Below are positions 53,097-61,894 of a DNA stretch of 64,000 bases, in pieces. The notes below the pieces were generated by a model. That model was given only the letters and a program-made list of their open reading frames with translations. It had not been told where the DNA came from and ran no database searches. Made by a program: the position numbers and the translations under genes. Numbering within the stretch: the first letter of the stretch is position 1; every line of letters starts with the position of its first letter. Source of the stretch: CAYVRJ01 sp964453645 (GTDB lineage Bacteria; Bacillota; Clostridia; Christensenellales; JAWKQI01); assembly GCA_964453645.1 (NCBI GenBank), contig CAYVRJ010000007.1, forward strand, positions 1-64,000, in the 5' to 3' direction.

Positions 53097-53344
53097 GAAG
53101 TGATAACACCTCTTTTTTCCTTAAATTATACCATAATAAAACAAAAGATGCACTGTTTTTACAGCAGAACTTCCATAATCAATTAGCCAACAAACTTAAT
53201 TTATTAAATTTTACAATACAAGTATCCTCAAAAAACGAAATTACACCGAAAATTTGAAACAACATATACTGAACTATATCAAACTTTTGTTTGAAGGATT
53301 TAAAATTCTTTAACGACGATTTGGGCCACAAGTGAAGTGGCAGA
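53097..53344. other. AT-rich divergent intergenic region
   Basis: About 250 bases between the PH-like membrane protein gene and the small cysteine protein gene. It is AT-rich, with no repeat of the mosaic family, no tRNA-like fold and no recognised riboswitch. Promoters for both neighbours are expected here but no strong consensus was found. Confidence 0.5.
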
Positions 53345-53356
53345 ATGGAGTTTCAC

Positions 53357-53551
53357 ATGAACCAATGCGGAGAGAGCGTTGTGGTTCTCTCCTCTATCAT
53401 TGCAACAATGGTGGCAAAAGATTTGACCATAGAGGATCTGGATTATCTGGCTAATTTACTACAGCTTGTGAGTCAGAATCTGTTCATGATCGAAAGTGTT
53501 CGCAATAAATGCGGAGGAGAAGAAACCCAAGAACTTACAAATGGAAACTAG
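53357..53551 (+). CDS. Small helical protein, unknown function
   Basis: A 64-residue protein starting MNQCGESVVVLSSIIATMVAK, with two helices and two cysteines. The pattern resembles small Clostridia proteins of the DUF6774 type, but I am not sure. The ATG at 53357 has ggag upstream and is preferred over the ATG at 53345. A terminator follows. Confidence 0.6.
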   Translation: MNQCGESVVVLSSIIATMVAKDLTIEDLDYLANLLQLVSQNLFMIESVRNKCGGEETQELTNGN

Positions 53552-53558
53552 GAGATGA

Positions 53559-53579
53559 GGGGGGATTCGTCCCCCTTTT
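53559..53579 (+). terminator. Short terminator hairpin
   Basis: GGGGG-ATTCGT-CCCCC followed by TTTT, just after the small helical protein and facing the convergent ppx gene. Confidence 0.7.
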
Positions 53580-53582
53580 CAC

Positions 53583-54458
53583 CTATTCAGTTTGTTTTTT
53601 ATACAACAAGTAACCCTCTAGGTTGTCCTGTTCGCTCACAGTCACCGAATCAATCTTTAACTTTTTCATCACTTCTCGAAGAATCACTGCCCCAAAGGGA
53701 ATGATGTCCGCCCTGCGGATGTCCAGAGAGGGAATCAGCTTTCGCTCCTCCAACTTCAAACTGAGAAGCTTATCCGTCACAGCACACACCTCATCGTAGG
53801 TGAGTTTATAACCGTCCACCTTCTTAGAATCGTACTCGGTTAATTCCTGTGCAATGGCGCACAGGGAGGTGGCACTGCCGCCAACAGCAAAAAACGTTGC
53901 ACCGTAGACGGTTTTAGGCACTTCGATCAACTCATACACTTCTTTTGCAAAGGTGTCTAAGTTGGACATGCCGTGGAGGTTTAGTCCCCGCACCGCACCG
54001 ATGGGGTAACTTTTAAAATACTCCACGCCTGTTCCACCCAACACGATTTCGGTGCTGCCTCCGCCGATGTCGATGACCCCTTTTCGCTCCGCATCCGAAC
54101 GAATGCCCATAAAGGCCAAGGTTGCTTCGGTTTCACCCGACACCACTTCAATTTCCACACCGCAGTGTTTGAGGATATGGTCTACAAATTCCTTTTGATT
54201 GTTGGCTTCCCGAACGGCACTGGTGGCAAAGATGTAAAACTCCTTGGCACCTGCCGCTTCGGCTTGTTCCATAAAACCGATCACGGTTTGTTGCGCTATG
54301 GTAAAGGCGGTGATATCGCCCGTTGCGTGGACGCCGTCGCCCAGCCGAATTGTTTTGAGTTCCTTTACTAATGGGATGATTGTTTCGCCTTCCAAACGGC
54401 ACAGCATGAGCCGTGCGGAGTTTGTGCCCAGGTCACACACCGCATAGATGTCATTCAC
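53583..54458 (-). CDS. Ppx/GppA family phosphatase
   Basis: An exopolyphosphatase/pppGpp phosphohydrolase-type enzyme of 291 residues, the short form without the HD C-terminal domain. The ASKHA-fold motifs are CDLGTNSARLML and GVIDIGGGSTEIVLGG. The start is GTG, overlapping the upstream DivIC gene by 8 bases. It is either polyphosphate-degrading or alarmone-related. Confidence 0.9.
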   Translation of the reverse strand: MNDIYAVCDLGTNSARLMLCRLEGETIIPLVKELKTIRLGDGVHATGDITAFTIAQQTVIGFMEQAEAAGAKEFYIFATSAVREANNQKEFVDHILKHCGVEIEVVSGETEATLAFMGIRSDAERKGVIDIGGGSTEIVLGGTGVEYFKSYPIGAVRGLNLHGMSNLDTFAKEVYELIEVPKTVYGATFFAVGGSATSLCAIAQELTEYDSKKVDGYKLTYDEVCAVTDKLLSLKLEERKLIPSLDIRRADIIPFGAVILREVMKKLKIDSVTVSEQDNLEGYLLYKKQTE

Positions 54459-54735
54459 TAAGTTTGTCCTCCAAATATACCCGCTCGCCTTCTTTCACCC
54501 AGCCGAATCGTTTGCGAGCAGCTTCTTCGTAGTATTCGTCTGAGTTTAGGTATTCCAATTTATTTTTTAAAAATATATTTTGATATTTCACATCACGTAG
54601 TTTTTCTTCCAGTTCAAGTTTTGTTTGGCGCTGTGAGGAAGCGACAACTGCCTGATTAATAAACATCACGCCGCAATAGGCGATGCAGATCAGCAGTATT
54701 AAAAATTTAAACTTAAACGTCACTCTGCGCTTCAT
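54451..54735 (-). CDS. Septum formation initiator DivIC/FtsB
   Basis: A 94-residue bitopic division protein. A basic N-terminus (KRRVTFKFK), one helix (about 9-30), a coiled coil (QTKLELEEKLRDVKYQNIFL), and the conserved C-terminal YYEEAARKRFGWVKEGE, close to the family's ARxxxGxxxPGE pattern. It acts in the FtsL-DivIB-DivIC complex. Confidence 0.88.
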   Translation of the reverse strand: MKRRVTFKFKFLILLICIAYCGVMFINQAVVASSQRQTKLELEEKLRDVKYQNIFLKNKLEYLNSDEYYEEAARKRFGWVKEGERVYLEDKLSE

Positions 54736-54771
54736 AAGACCACCAAAATAAAATAAATATCTTTGCTCTTA

Positions 54772-55000
54772 TAGGGGGCTGCTCGCCCCCTATAACTCTT
54801 TTTTTGTGGGCTCTGCCCACACCCGCCAAAGGGTATTTTTGAAAAAATCCCCTTTGGAAACCCAAAAACTTTTCGTCGCAAATGCCAACGCATTTGCTGA
54901 TGCATTCATTTAAATACACCCTAGCAAAAGTGATGCTTTTGCCACAAGAGGGGTCAAGGGGGAATGATTCCCCCTTGCGGGTGCAGGGCAGAGCCCTGCT
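54772..55000. repeat. Mosaic hairpin repeat, copy K
   Basis: Upstream of the divIC gene. Modules: agggggctgctcgccccct, gtgggctctgcccac, ccaaagggtatttttg with its mirror, aaaaacttttcg, gcaaatgccaacgcatttgc, an AT-rich centre, gcaaaagtgatgcttttgc, gaggggtcaagggggaatg with its mirror, and gcagggcagagccctgc. Confidence 0.8.
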
Positions 55001-55052
55001 TAGATTATATCGTTATTATATTCTATTTCAGCGAATGATATCCTTTTAATAG

Positions 55053-55087
55053 AAAAAAATTGGGGCTGTGCCTGTAGCACACCCCAA
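55053..55087 (-). terminator. Terminator of the G5/3D protein gene
   Basis: On the minus strand TTGGGGTGTGC pairs with the facing GCACAGCCCCAA segment (one bulge), followed by seven T residues. Confidence 0.85.
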
Positions 55088-55122
55088 CATATTGTACTGA
55101 ATCGAACTATGCAATTTTTTAC

Positions 55123-56688
55123 CTACTTGAGCACATAAAACTCGTAGTTTTTCTTCCGTCCCCACCTGCCGCACTCGGCCTTGGTATCCATAAACAAATC
55201 CAAATCAATGGCAGAGGAGTCCGTACCCGCACCCTGATCCTCAATGCGTCCATATCCGTATCGGGGCACATAAATCTTCGTATACTTGGGCAACGCCTTC
55301 CAATAACACGCAACGGTGCCGATTCTCGGCCACGTGCCCGATGCGGTGCGCCTGCCCGTATGGGTATAAGCCGTGACGTTTCTGGCCACCAACACTTTTG
55401 CAATAATGGTGCTGTCGGGCTTGGGTTTTTGCTGGTGCTCGTAGAGGGTCTTGGAATAAATCTTGGAAACTTGCGGGGTCTTTAACAAATAACCTTTAAG
55501 GCTTACGTTGCCCATTTCTGTCTTCTTTACAACCATCGTGCCCACTTCGGTCACCCTGTCCTGGGCCTCTTGAAGCACCTTGCTGGAAACCTTTTCTCTG
55601 GAAGTCTCCACACCGTTTTTATAAGTCACTTCAAAGACAGATTCAACAATACCCTCTCTGCCCTCGGTGATCTTTTTGGTCTTACCCTTTTCCAGCTTGG
55701 CATTTTTTCTCTCTATTTCCCGGAAACCCACCTTCTCGGTGACTTTAATTTCCTCTTTTTCCACGTTGATGTGGATAATACTCATACCCGGTGTTAAATA
55801 ACTGTCCTCGGAAGGATACACTTCGTCGTATTGGGCAACGTCTACCCCGGCCAACTGCAACGCCTGATCCACGGTGCCCGACATCATGAACACTTCCTTT
55901 TGTTCGTTGCCCGACATAATGCTAATCTGCACTGCCCGGCGAATGACGATTTCCATGCCGTCCTCTAAGGGGGCGGCAAGATCGGTCTCCACTGCGTCGT
56001 GTTCCCCAAGAACAACTCCGGTGCTCAAAAGCAGTCCCGCCACGGTGGATTCGGTGGAATTGACCTTCACCATAAAACCGTTGTCGTTGAGGGAAACTTC
56101 CTTGCGCACTTTATCAAAGGCTGGGGGAACAAAAATCAAGCTCAACGCGATGAAGCTCACCGACGCGGCAATGCTTAAATAAATAAATATTTTGTTGCTA
56201 AAAAACGAATTTTCTTTTTCAAAGACCATTTTTTTGTCTTTGACTTGTGTTGTTCCCTTGTCTGCCTCTTTGAGAATTTTTTCCTTTGCCTGCGCAATTT
56301 TTTCTTTCACCAGCACATCGGGTTTATCTTCGGAAATGGGTTTGGGTGCGAAGGAGAAGTGCTTGGTCTTTGGCTGCTTCACGCTTTCGGTCAATTTATC
56401 CACGTGGCTCACACTCTTTGCAGCCTTGCTCAGGTTTAAGCTCTGGCGCTCGGGAGCCGATGTGGGAACTTGAGCCGTTGCCTTTTTACTGCTACCCAGC
56501 TTGGAAAAGAACGAAGTAATAAAACTGCCTTCCCTCTTCTTGGGCTTCACAGAATAATTTAAGGCTTTTTTAATGGCAGCCCGCTCGGCCTTTTCCTGCT
56601 TTTGCATGTCTTTGCGGGAATAGACCATACCATCCGTTAGGCTGCGCTTTGATATTTTGATATCTGATTCCTTCATTTTATTCTTCAT
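55123..56688 (-). CDS. G5/3D domain cell-wall protein (YabE-like)
   Basis: A membrane-anchored wall-remodelling protein of about 520 residues, like YabE/resuscitation-promoting-factor-like proteins. A long charged cytoplasmic part of about 160 residues precedes one helix (IYLSIAASVSFIALSLIFVPP). DUF348-like segments (VKVNSTESTVAGLLLSTGV), a G5 domain (KVGFREIERKNAKLEKGKTK in part), and a C-terminal 3D domain follow. The 3D acidic residues lie in RIEDQGAG and IDLDLFMD. A sigma-A promoter overlaps the most upstream possible start (56718), so a start at 56688 or 56676 is likelier. Confidence 0.85.
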   Translation of the reverse strand: MKNKMKESDIKISKRSLTDGMVYSRKDMQKQEKAERAAIKKALNYSVKPKKREGSFITSFFSKLGSSKKATAQVPTSAPERQSLNLSKAAKSVSHVDKLTESVKQPKTKHFSFAPKPISEDKPDVLVKEKIAQAKEKILKEADKGTTQVKDKKMVFEKENSFFSNKIFIYLSIAASVSFIALSLIFVPPAFDKVRKEVSLNDNGFMVKVNSTESTVAGLLLSTGVVLGEHDAVETDLAAPLEDGMEIVIRRAVQISIMSGNEQKEVFMMSGTVDQALQLAGVDVAQYDEVYPSEDSYLTPGMSIIHINVEKEEIKVTEKVGFREIERKNAKLEKGKTKKITEGREGIVESVFEVTYKNGVETSREKVSSKVLQEAQDRVTEVGTMVVKKTEMGNVSLKGYLLKTPQVSKIYSKTLYEHQQKPKPDSTIIAKVLVARNVTAYTHTGRRTASGTWPRIGTVACYWKALPKYTKIYVPRYGYGRIEDQGAGTDSSAIDLDLFMDTKAECGRWGRKKNYEFYVLK

Positions 56689-56697
56689 AATACTGTT

Positions 56698-56726
56698 ATA
56701 ATAATCCATGCTTATCAAATTGTCAA
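56698..56726 (-). promoter_or_regulatory. Promoter of the G5/3D protein gene
   Basis: TTGACA (56721-56726, minus strand), 17 bases, TATTAT (56698-56703). The predicted transcript start is about position 56691, only a few bases from candidate start codons, so the leader is very short or the true start is further in. Confidence 0.6.
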
Positions 56727-56764
56727 GAAACCGTAACAGAAATGTAACAAATAATCCAGTTCGG

Positions 56765-57283
56765 TCACTTTAACTTCAGGGGAATCCCCGATATTAAAAT
56801 ATATGCGCTGTGTGCGCGTTGTGCAATCAATTGGTTTGCTCTGCCTGCTACGTCCCGGAAAAAGCGGGAGAGCGGATACTCGGGCACGAGGCCTAAACCC
56901 ACTTCGTTGGAGACTAAAATCAATTCCTTCCCTTTTGCGGAGGAAAGAATTTCCTCAATGGTTTGTATGACAAAGTCCTCGGTGGATTTTGTTAAATCGC
57001 AATTTTTTTCAAAAATTAAATTGGTAATTAAAACGGTGATGCAGTCCAGCAAGTAGACCCCGTGGTCGGTACGTTTGATGATAGTTGGAATGTTTAAATA
57101 CTCTTCAAAGGTGGTAAACCCTTTGCCCTGGCGATCGGACCTGTGTTTTTGAATGCGAAGTGCCATTTCATCGTCGGTGACAACGGCAGTTGCCAAATAG
57201 GCAGGGTTGTTGTACTGTAATGCCAATCCCTCGGCATAACCCGACTTTCCGCTCCTGGCACCGCCTGTGACATAGGTGATCAT
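56765..57283 (-). CDS. cobU: Adenosylcobinamide kinase/phosphate guanylyltransferase CobU
   Basis: A bifunctional enzyme of nucleotide-loop assembly for cobalamin, 172 residues. It has the P-loop TGGARSGKS, the guanylylation His in RIQKHRSDR, and the VSNEVGLGLVPEYPLSRFFRD signature. It stands alone; other cob genes apart from cobO are not in the window. No cobalamin riboswitch is seen upstream. Confidence 0.95.
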   Translation of the reverse strand: MITYVTGGARSGKSGYAEGLALQYNNPAYLATAVVTDDEMALRIQKHRSDRQGKGFTTFEEYLNIPTIIKRTDHGVYLLDCITVLITNLIFEKNCDLTKSTEDFVIQTIEEILSSAKGKELILVSNEVGLGLVPEYPLSRFFRDVAGRANQLIAQRAHSAYILISGIPLKLK

Positions 57284-57319
57284 GTTTAAAAAACCTCCAA
57301 ATTTAAGGTTTGTTGCCCC

Positions 57320-57348
57320 ACCATATCATAAATTTGTTATTTTTGCAA
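57320..57348 (-). promoter_or_regulatory. Probable cobU promoter
   Basis: On the minus strand TTGCAA (57343-57348), 17 bases, TATGGT (57320-57325), 36 bases upstream of the cobU start. Confidence 0.55.
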
Positions 57349-57489
57349 TCATCGTGTATACTATGAATATCGGGCAAACAAAAATTGATTTTTTCATAGA
57401 TATTTATATAAATAATAAAATAATTCTATTTTCAAAAAAAATATTACTATAAGCTTAGAATAGTTTAATCATATAATTAGGTGGTATAC

Positions 57490-58734
57490 GTGGCAGAACA
57501 AGACAGATCATTAGAAAATGCCAAAAGAGTGGCAAAAATCGTAGAAAATGCGTGTATGGTGGAGTGTCGGGTCACCGATTTACAGTCCACTGAACGTTCC
57601 CTTTCCCCTTTTTGCACAAAGTGTATGACCGAACAGTTAAAGCACTTTGAATCGGTGAAATGCGAAAGCCTCATGCGTTATGCAGTGTATCAGGCGGAAA
57701 AGTGGGGGGGAAAGTATGAATTTCTTTGCCCTGCGGGATGTGCATTTGTTGCAGTATCCCTGCCCTCGGGCAGCGAAGTGAAAATGGGTATTTTAGCCGG
57801 ACCCATGCTCATGGTAGACATTGGGGATTTTACCAGCGGTGATTTGGAACTGTTTTTCAAGGGTTCCACCCCTAAAATTTTAGCAGAAGAAGCAAAAAAA
57901 TTAACAGCCTTTAGTTATAAACGAGTTCCCTATTTGACGGACATGATGTTCATGCTCACCTCTTATTTGAGCGAACGCGCCGTGCTGGACTTGCAAGTGA
58001 TGGAGTTTTCGGATCAGAATCGCAGTGAGATTTTTTCCTCCATCAGCAAGATTAAGGAGAGTGGGGAGCTTTACAAATACCCCATTGAGATTGAAAAGAT
58101 GCTCCAGATGTACATCACCCAGGGGGACAGAGCTGCCGCACAGATGGCACTCAACGACATTTTGGGGCACATATACTTTAGTTCGGGGGGAGATTTCTCG
58201 GTGATTAAGTCCCGGGTGATCGAACTCATCGTACTGCTCTCCCGTGCGGCCATCGAGGGGGGAGCCGGTGTGGGCGAAGTGTTTGGCATTAACTGCAACT
58301 ACTTTTCCCAGATCAATGCCTTTGAGAACATGGATCAGCTCAACGACTGGCTGTCCCGGGCTTTGATTCGCTTTACCAACACGGTGTTTGTTGTGTCCGA
58401 CACCAAACATTCGGAGATTATCAAGCGGGTGATGGATTACATCCGGCAAAACTGCACGGGTAAGATCACCCTCAACGACATATCGGACTATGTGAATTTT
58501 TCGGTTTCCTACTTGTCCCGCATCTTCAAGGAGGAGACGGGGGAGAATATTTCTTCCTACATTAATCGGATGCGGGTGGAACGCTCTAAGATTTTGCTTT
58601 TGAATATGGATTTGTCTTTGATTGAAGTTGCCTTTATGTCCGGGTTTGACGACCAGAGTTACTTCAACAAGGTGTTTAAGAAGCTGTGCGGCGCCACTCC
58701 CGGCAAGTTCCGGGAGAAGCGCGGAAAAGTGTAG
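57490..58734 (+). CDS. PocR-domain AraC-family regulator
   Basis: A transcription regulator of about 414 residues. The N-terminal half is a PocR-type sensory domain with clustered cysteines (LSPFCTKCMTE, FLCPAGCAFVAVS). The C-terminal 100 residues are an AraC DNA-binding domain (ITLNDISDYVNFSVSYLSRIF, SLIEVAFMSGFDDQSYFNKVF). The GTG at 57490 is chosen because aggtgg precedes it by 5 bases. PocR domains sense small hydrocarbons or C1 substrates, and this gene stands at the head of the corrinoid cluster, which it probably controls. Confidence 0.88.
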   Translation: MAEQDRSLENAKRVAKIVENACMVECRVTDLQSTERSLSPFCTKCMTEQLKHFESVKCESLMRYAVYQAEKWGGKYEFLCPAGCAFVAVSLPSGSEVKMGILAGPMLMVDIGDFTSGDLELFFKGSTPKILAEEAKKLTAFSYKRVPYLTDMMFMLTSYLSERAVLDLQVMEFSDQNRSEIFSSISKIKESGELYKYPIEIEKMLQMYITQGDRAAAQMALNDILGHIYFSSGGDFSVIKSRVIELIVLLSRAAIEGGAGVGEVFGINCNYFSQINAFENMDQLNDWLSRALIRFTNTVFVVSDTKHSEIIKRVMDYIRQNCTGKITLNDISDYVNFSVSYLSRIFKEETGENISSYINRMRVERSKILLLNMDLSLIEVAFMSGFDDQSYFNKVFKKLCGATPGKFREKRGKV

Positions 58735-58787
58735 GGGTGCAGGGACTATGTCCCTGCCGAGGGGTTCGGGGGCGAGTAGCCCCCGAT
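58734..58787. repeat. Mosaic repeat fragment, copy L
   Basis: A short piece of the family: gcagggactatgtccctgc and gggggcgagtagccccc, between the regulator and the corrinoid protein gene. It may act as an attenuator or terminator. Confidence 0.65.
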
Positions 58788-58843
58788 TAAAAAGAAGTAC
58801 CACTTTCCATAAATAAATATAAATAAACGAAGGAGACAAAAAC

Positions 58844-59479
58844 ATGAGCAAATTAGCGGAGATCAGCACATTCCTACAGCAGGGCAGAGCCAAAAACGTA
58901 AAGGAACTGGTTCAGGAAGCACTCAACGAAGGCACAGGCGCACAGGACATTCTGGACAACGGTCTGCTGGCTGGCATGAACGTTGTGGGCACAAAATTCA
59001 AAAACGGTGAAGCCTACATCCCCGAAGTACTCATCGCAGCAAGAGCCATGAACGCCGGTATGGAAATCTTAAAACCTGCACTGGTCAGCGCAGATGTTGC
59101 ACCCAAGGGTAAAGCTGTCATCGGTACCGTAAAGGGCGACTTACACGACATCGGCAAGAACATCGTCAAAATTATGTTCGAGGGTAAAGGCATCGAAGTC
59201 ATCGACCTGGGCGTGGACGTAACCCCCGAAGCATTCGTGGATACCGCCGTGGAAAAAGGCGCAACCATCATCGGCTGTTCCGCACTGCTCACAACAACCA
59301 TGTCCGTTATGAAAGACGTTGTGGAATGCGCAAACGCAAAGGGCGTTCGTGAAAAAGTAAAGATCATGGTGGGCGGAGCACCTGTTACAGATAGCTTCTG
59401 CCAGTCCATTGGCGCAGACGTTTACACCCCCGATGCAGCAACCGCAGCAGAAAAAGCGCTGGAACTGCTGGGCGCATAA
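58844..59479 (+). CDS. Corrinoid methyl-carrier protein
   Basis: A 211-residue cobalamin-binding protein like the MtaC/MttC/MtbC group that shuttles methyl groups between methyltransferases. A helical cap domain (about 1-85) precedes the B12 domain with the cobalt-ligand motif DLHDIGKNIV (DxHxxG) and later GCSALLTTTM and GGAPVTDSF. The ribosome site aggag is good. It has no partner methyltransferase in the window. Confidence 0.94.
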   Translation: MSKLAEISTFLQQGRAKNVKELVQEALNEGTGAQDILDNGLLAGMNVVGTKFKNGEAYIPEVLIAARAMNAGMEILKPALVSADVAPKGKAVIGTVKGDLHDIGKNIVKIMFEGKGIEVIDLGVDVTPEAFVDTAVEKGATIIGCSALLTTTMSVMKDVVECANAKGVREKVKIMVGGAPVTDSFCQSIGADVYTPDAATAAEKALELLGA

Positions 59480-59523
59480 GGAATTAGAAACGAAATACGT
59501 TTCAATAAGGAGAGTAAACACTC

Positions 59524-60267
59524 TTGAGGAAGAATTTGAAGCTGATCGCCTGTAAAGCGTTATACCGTGAGATCAGCTTGATTACAGCAAATTGTGAAAA
59601 CTTTGTCGATGTTACTTACCTTCGGCAAGGTTTTCACGATACCCCTCAAATATTAAACGCAAAATTGCAACAGTGTATCGATGCGGTGGATTCGGGAGAC
59701 GATTCCTTTTCCTTCAAACCCCGGTTCGGCCGGGATTTCGACGCAATCCTGTTGGGTTACGGGCTGTGCTCCAACGCCCTCATCGGCTTGTCGTCTAAAA
59801 AATATCCCCTCATCATCCCCAAGTGCGACGACTGCATTGCACTGTTTTTAGGCTCCTATGGAGACTATCTGGAGTATTTTAAAGCCCACAGCGGAACCTA
59901 TTGGTTTAACGCTTCGTGGATCGAAAACGCATACGTGCCCTCCCCCGAAAACGACGAAGCCATGCTTTGCGAATACATCGAGCTGTACGGCGAAGAAAAC
60001 GCAAGGTACGTGCTGGATATCGAAAACTCCATGGGAAACTACGAGCGATTCACCTATATCGAGTGGGATCGGCTGAAATTTCCCAACTACGAAGAGTATA
60101 CCAAGCGTTCGGCAGAGCACTACGGCTTTACTTTTGATAAATATCAGGGTAAAGAGACGTTTTTGCAAGATTTCCTTGCGGGGAACTGGGACGATAAATT
60201 TTTAACCGTGCCGCCGGGGGCAAAGGTCATCCCCAATTACGACGGCCAGGTGATTGGATTTGAATGA
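59524..60267 (+). CDS. DUF1638 protein of the corrinoid cluster
   Basis: A 247-residue protein with the DUF1638 motifs LGYGLCSNALIGLSS and PKCDDCIALFLGS. The family is a frequent neighbour of corrinoid methyltransferase genes, but its biochemical role is not established. It has a TTG start with aggag upstream. Its stop overlaps the start of the reactivator gene. Confidence 0.85.
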   Translation: MRKNLKLIACKALYREISLITANCENFVDVTYLRQGFHDTPQILNAKLQQCIDAVDSGDDSFSFKPRFGRDFDAILLGYGLCSNALIGLSSKKYPLIIPKCDDCIALFLGSYGDYLEYFKAHSGTYWFNASWIENAYVPSPENDEAMLCEYIELYGEENARYVLDIENSMGNYERFTYIEWDRLKFPNYEEYTKRSAEHYGFTFDKYQGKETFLQDFLAGNWDDKFLTVPPGAKVIPNYDGQVIGFE

Positions 60268-61598
60268 TGAAAGTATGTACCGGGGCTTGCCTGTTTGGCA
60301 AATGCCCCTTTGATGAATGTATTAAGTTTTCCCAAAAGAAGGGTGAAGCCCGGCGGATCACGGCGGACATGAATATTCTAACGGCATGCGGGGATATAGA
60401 CATTACGCCCGATCAAACCGGTTTTGGTTTTGCTGTGGATATCGGCACAACCACCATCGCTGCCGCTCTGTTTGAGCTGGAGACGGCAACCCAGCGCTGT
60501 GTTTCAAGTTGCTTAAACTCCCAGGCCACTCTGGGGCTGGACGTGATCTCCCGCATTAAATACGCAGGAGATGTTGAAGACGGCCTTCCCGCCCTCAACC
60601 GAGCCATCGTAGCGGACTTAAACATGTTAATCGGCAAGCTGCTCGCCGAGGCAAATCTTTCGGAGAGGGATATCTCCCGCATGGTCATTACCGGCAACAC
60701 AACCATGCTGCACTTGCTGTGTGCCATCTCGCCGGTGAGTATGGGCGTATCTCCCTTCACTCCTGTTTCCCTCTTCGGGGTGTATCACAGGGGAGAAGAA
60801 TTAGCTTTAATTCCAAAAAAGGCGCAGGTCTATGTGACGGACTGCATCTCCTCCTTTGTGGGGGGGGACATCACCAGTGCTATTTTAGCAAGTGGCATGT
60901 GCGACAGCTACGACACCACCCTATTGCTTGACATCGGCACCAACGGGGAAGTGGCACTGGGTTCCAAAACCGAACTGCTGGTCACCTCTACGGCTGCCGG
61001 CCCTGCCTTTGAGGGTGCAACCCTTTCCTGCGGTATGGCGGGTGTGGCGGGAGCCATCTCTAAAGTGGACGTGCTGCAAGGGGAGTTGCTGTTAGAAACC
61101 ATTGGAAAAACAAAACCAACGGGCATTTGCGGCTCTGGAGTCATCGACAGCGTTTCACTCATGTTAGACACCGAAGTGATAGATGAGACGGGAGCTTTTA
61201 ACGAACAGGAAAAGTTTATTCTCGCCGAGAATGTGTTTATCAACCAAAAGGACATTCGGGAGATTCAAACCGCCAAGGCAGCGATTGCTGCGGGAGTGCT
61301 TTCGCTTTTGCACCACGGGGGTAAGGAACTCTCAGACATCAAGCGCATTTATTTATCCGGCGGATTTGGCAACTTTATGGACCCTGAAAACGCAAAGCGG
61401 ATGGGGCTTTTACCCAATGGCATCGAAATTCAAACCATCGGCAACGGAGCACTGCTGGGTGCGGCCATGGCGCTGCTCAGCGAAAAATACGTTGAAAAAA
61501 CCGTGGACATCGCCAAGCTGGGTGTACATGTGGAACTGGGAAACAACCCCTACTTCATGGAAAAGTATGTGGATTGTATGATGTTTGAAAGGATTTGA
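60264..61598 (+). CDS. ASKHA-domain corrinoid reductive activator
   Basis: A protein of 444 residues in the DUF4445/RACE group that uses ATP to reduce inactive Co(II) corrinoid back to Co(I). ASKHA phosphate motifs are AVDIGTTTIAAAL and LLLDIGTNGEVAL, with TAAGPAFEGA and LSGGFGNF. The N-terminal 2Fe-2S ferredoxin of longer relatives is missing. In its place is a cysteine-rich start (Cys5, Cys9, Cys14, Cys19 in CTGACLFGKCPFDEC), which could bind a different Fe-S cluster. It overlaps DUF1638 upstream. Confidence 0.9.
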   Translation: MMKVCTGACLFGKCPFDECIKFSQKKGEARRITADMNILTACGDIDITPDQTGFGFAVDIGTTTIAAALFELETATQRCVSSCLNSQATLGLDVISRIKYAGDVEDGLPALNRAIVADLNMLIGKLLAEANLSERDISRMVITGNTTMLHLLCAISPVSMGVSPFTPVSLFGVYHRGEELALIPKKAQVYVTDCISSFVGGDITSAILASGMCDSYDTTLLLDIGTNGEVALGSKTELLVTSTAAGPAFEGATLSCGMAGVAGAISKVDVLQGELLLETIGKTKPTGICGSGVIDSVSLMLDTEVIDETGAFNEQEKFILAENVFINQKDIREIQTAKAAIAAGVLSLLHHGGKELSDIKRIYLSGGFGNFMDPENAKRMGLLPNGIEIQTIGNGALLGAAMALLSEKYVEKTVDIAKLGVHVELGNNPYFMEKYVDCMMFERI

Positions 61599-61600
61599 AA

Positions 61601-61894
61601 ATGTTAAAACACGTGATTATGTGGAAGTTAAAGGACGAGGACAAAGAAGCGGTGATGGACAAGCTGGAAAGCGGCATTAAAGAAGTGGCTAAGGTTTGCC
61701 CCCAACTGTTGTCCCTTGAAGTGGGCAGAAATTTTAACACCTCGGACATGGCCTATGACATGGTGTTGATCATGGAGTTCGAGAGCGAAGAGACTCTTGC
61801 ATCGTATCTATCCCACCCAAAACACAAAGAGTTTTCTGCATATTGTAAATCCGTGCGCACCGCCCGGACGGTTGTGGATTACTTCGTTTCATAA
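61601..61894 (+). CDS. Dabb (stress-responsive A/B barrel) protein
   Basis: A 97-residue ferredoxin-like dimeric-barrel protein starting MLKHVIMWKLKDED, the Dabb signature. Such proteins occur with aromatic or C1 degradation genes, and some act as small enzymes or ligand binders; the role here is unknown. The ATG at 61601 follows aaagga by 7 bases. The last bases overlap the end of the convergent SDR gene by 16 bases. Confidence 0.85.
   Translation: MLKHVIMWKLKDEDKEAVMDKLESGIKEVAKVCPQLLSLEVGRNFNTSDMAYDMVLIMEFESEETLASYLSHPKHKEFSAYCKSVRTARTVVDYFVS

Noticed and set aside
53097..53344. tRNA or small RNA gene in the gap
   Set aside because: No cloverleaf or terminator could be drawn; the stretch is simply AT-rich.
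57300..57480. Cobalamin riboswitch near cobU or the corrinoid cluster
   Set aside because: No B12-box-like sequence on either strand of the AT-rich gap; a gap of under 200 bases shared by two divergent promoters also leaves little room.
57901..58893. Long open frame of about 330 codons opposite the PocR/AraC regulator
   Set aside because: The sense frame has recognisable PocR and AraC domains; the antisense frame has no motif and runs into the repeat and the corrinoid gene start.
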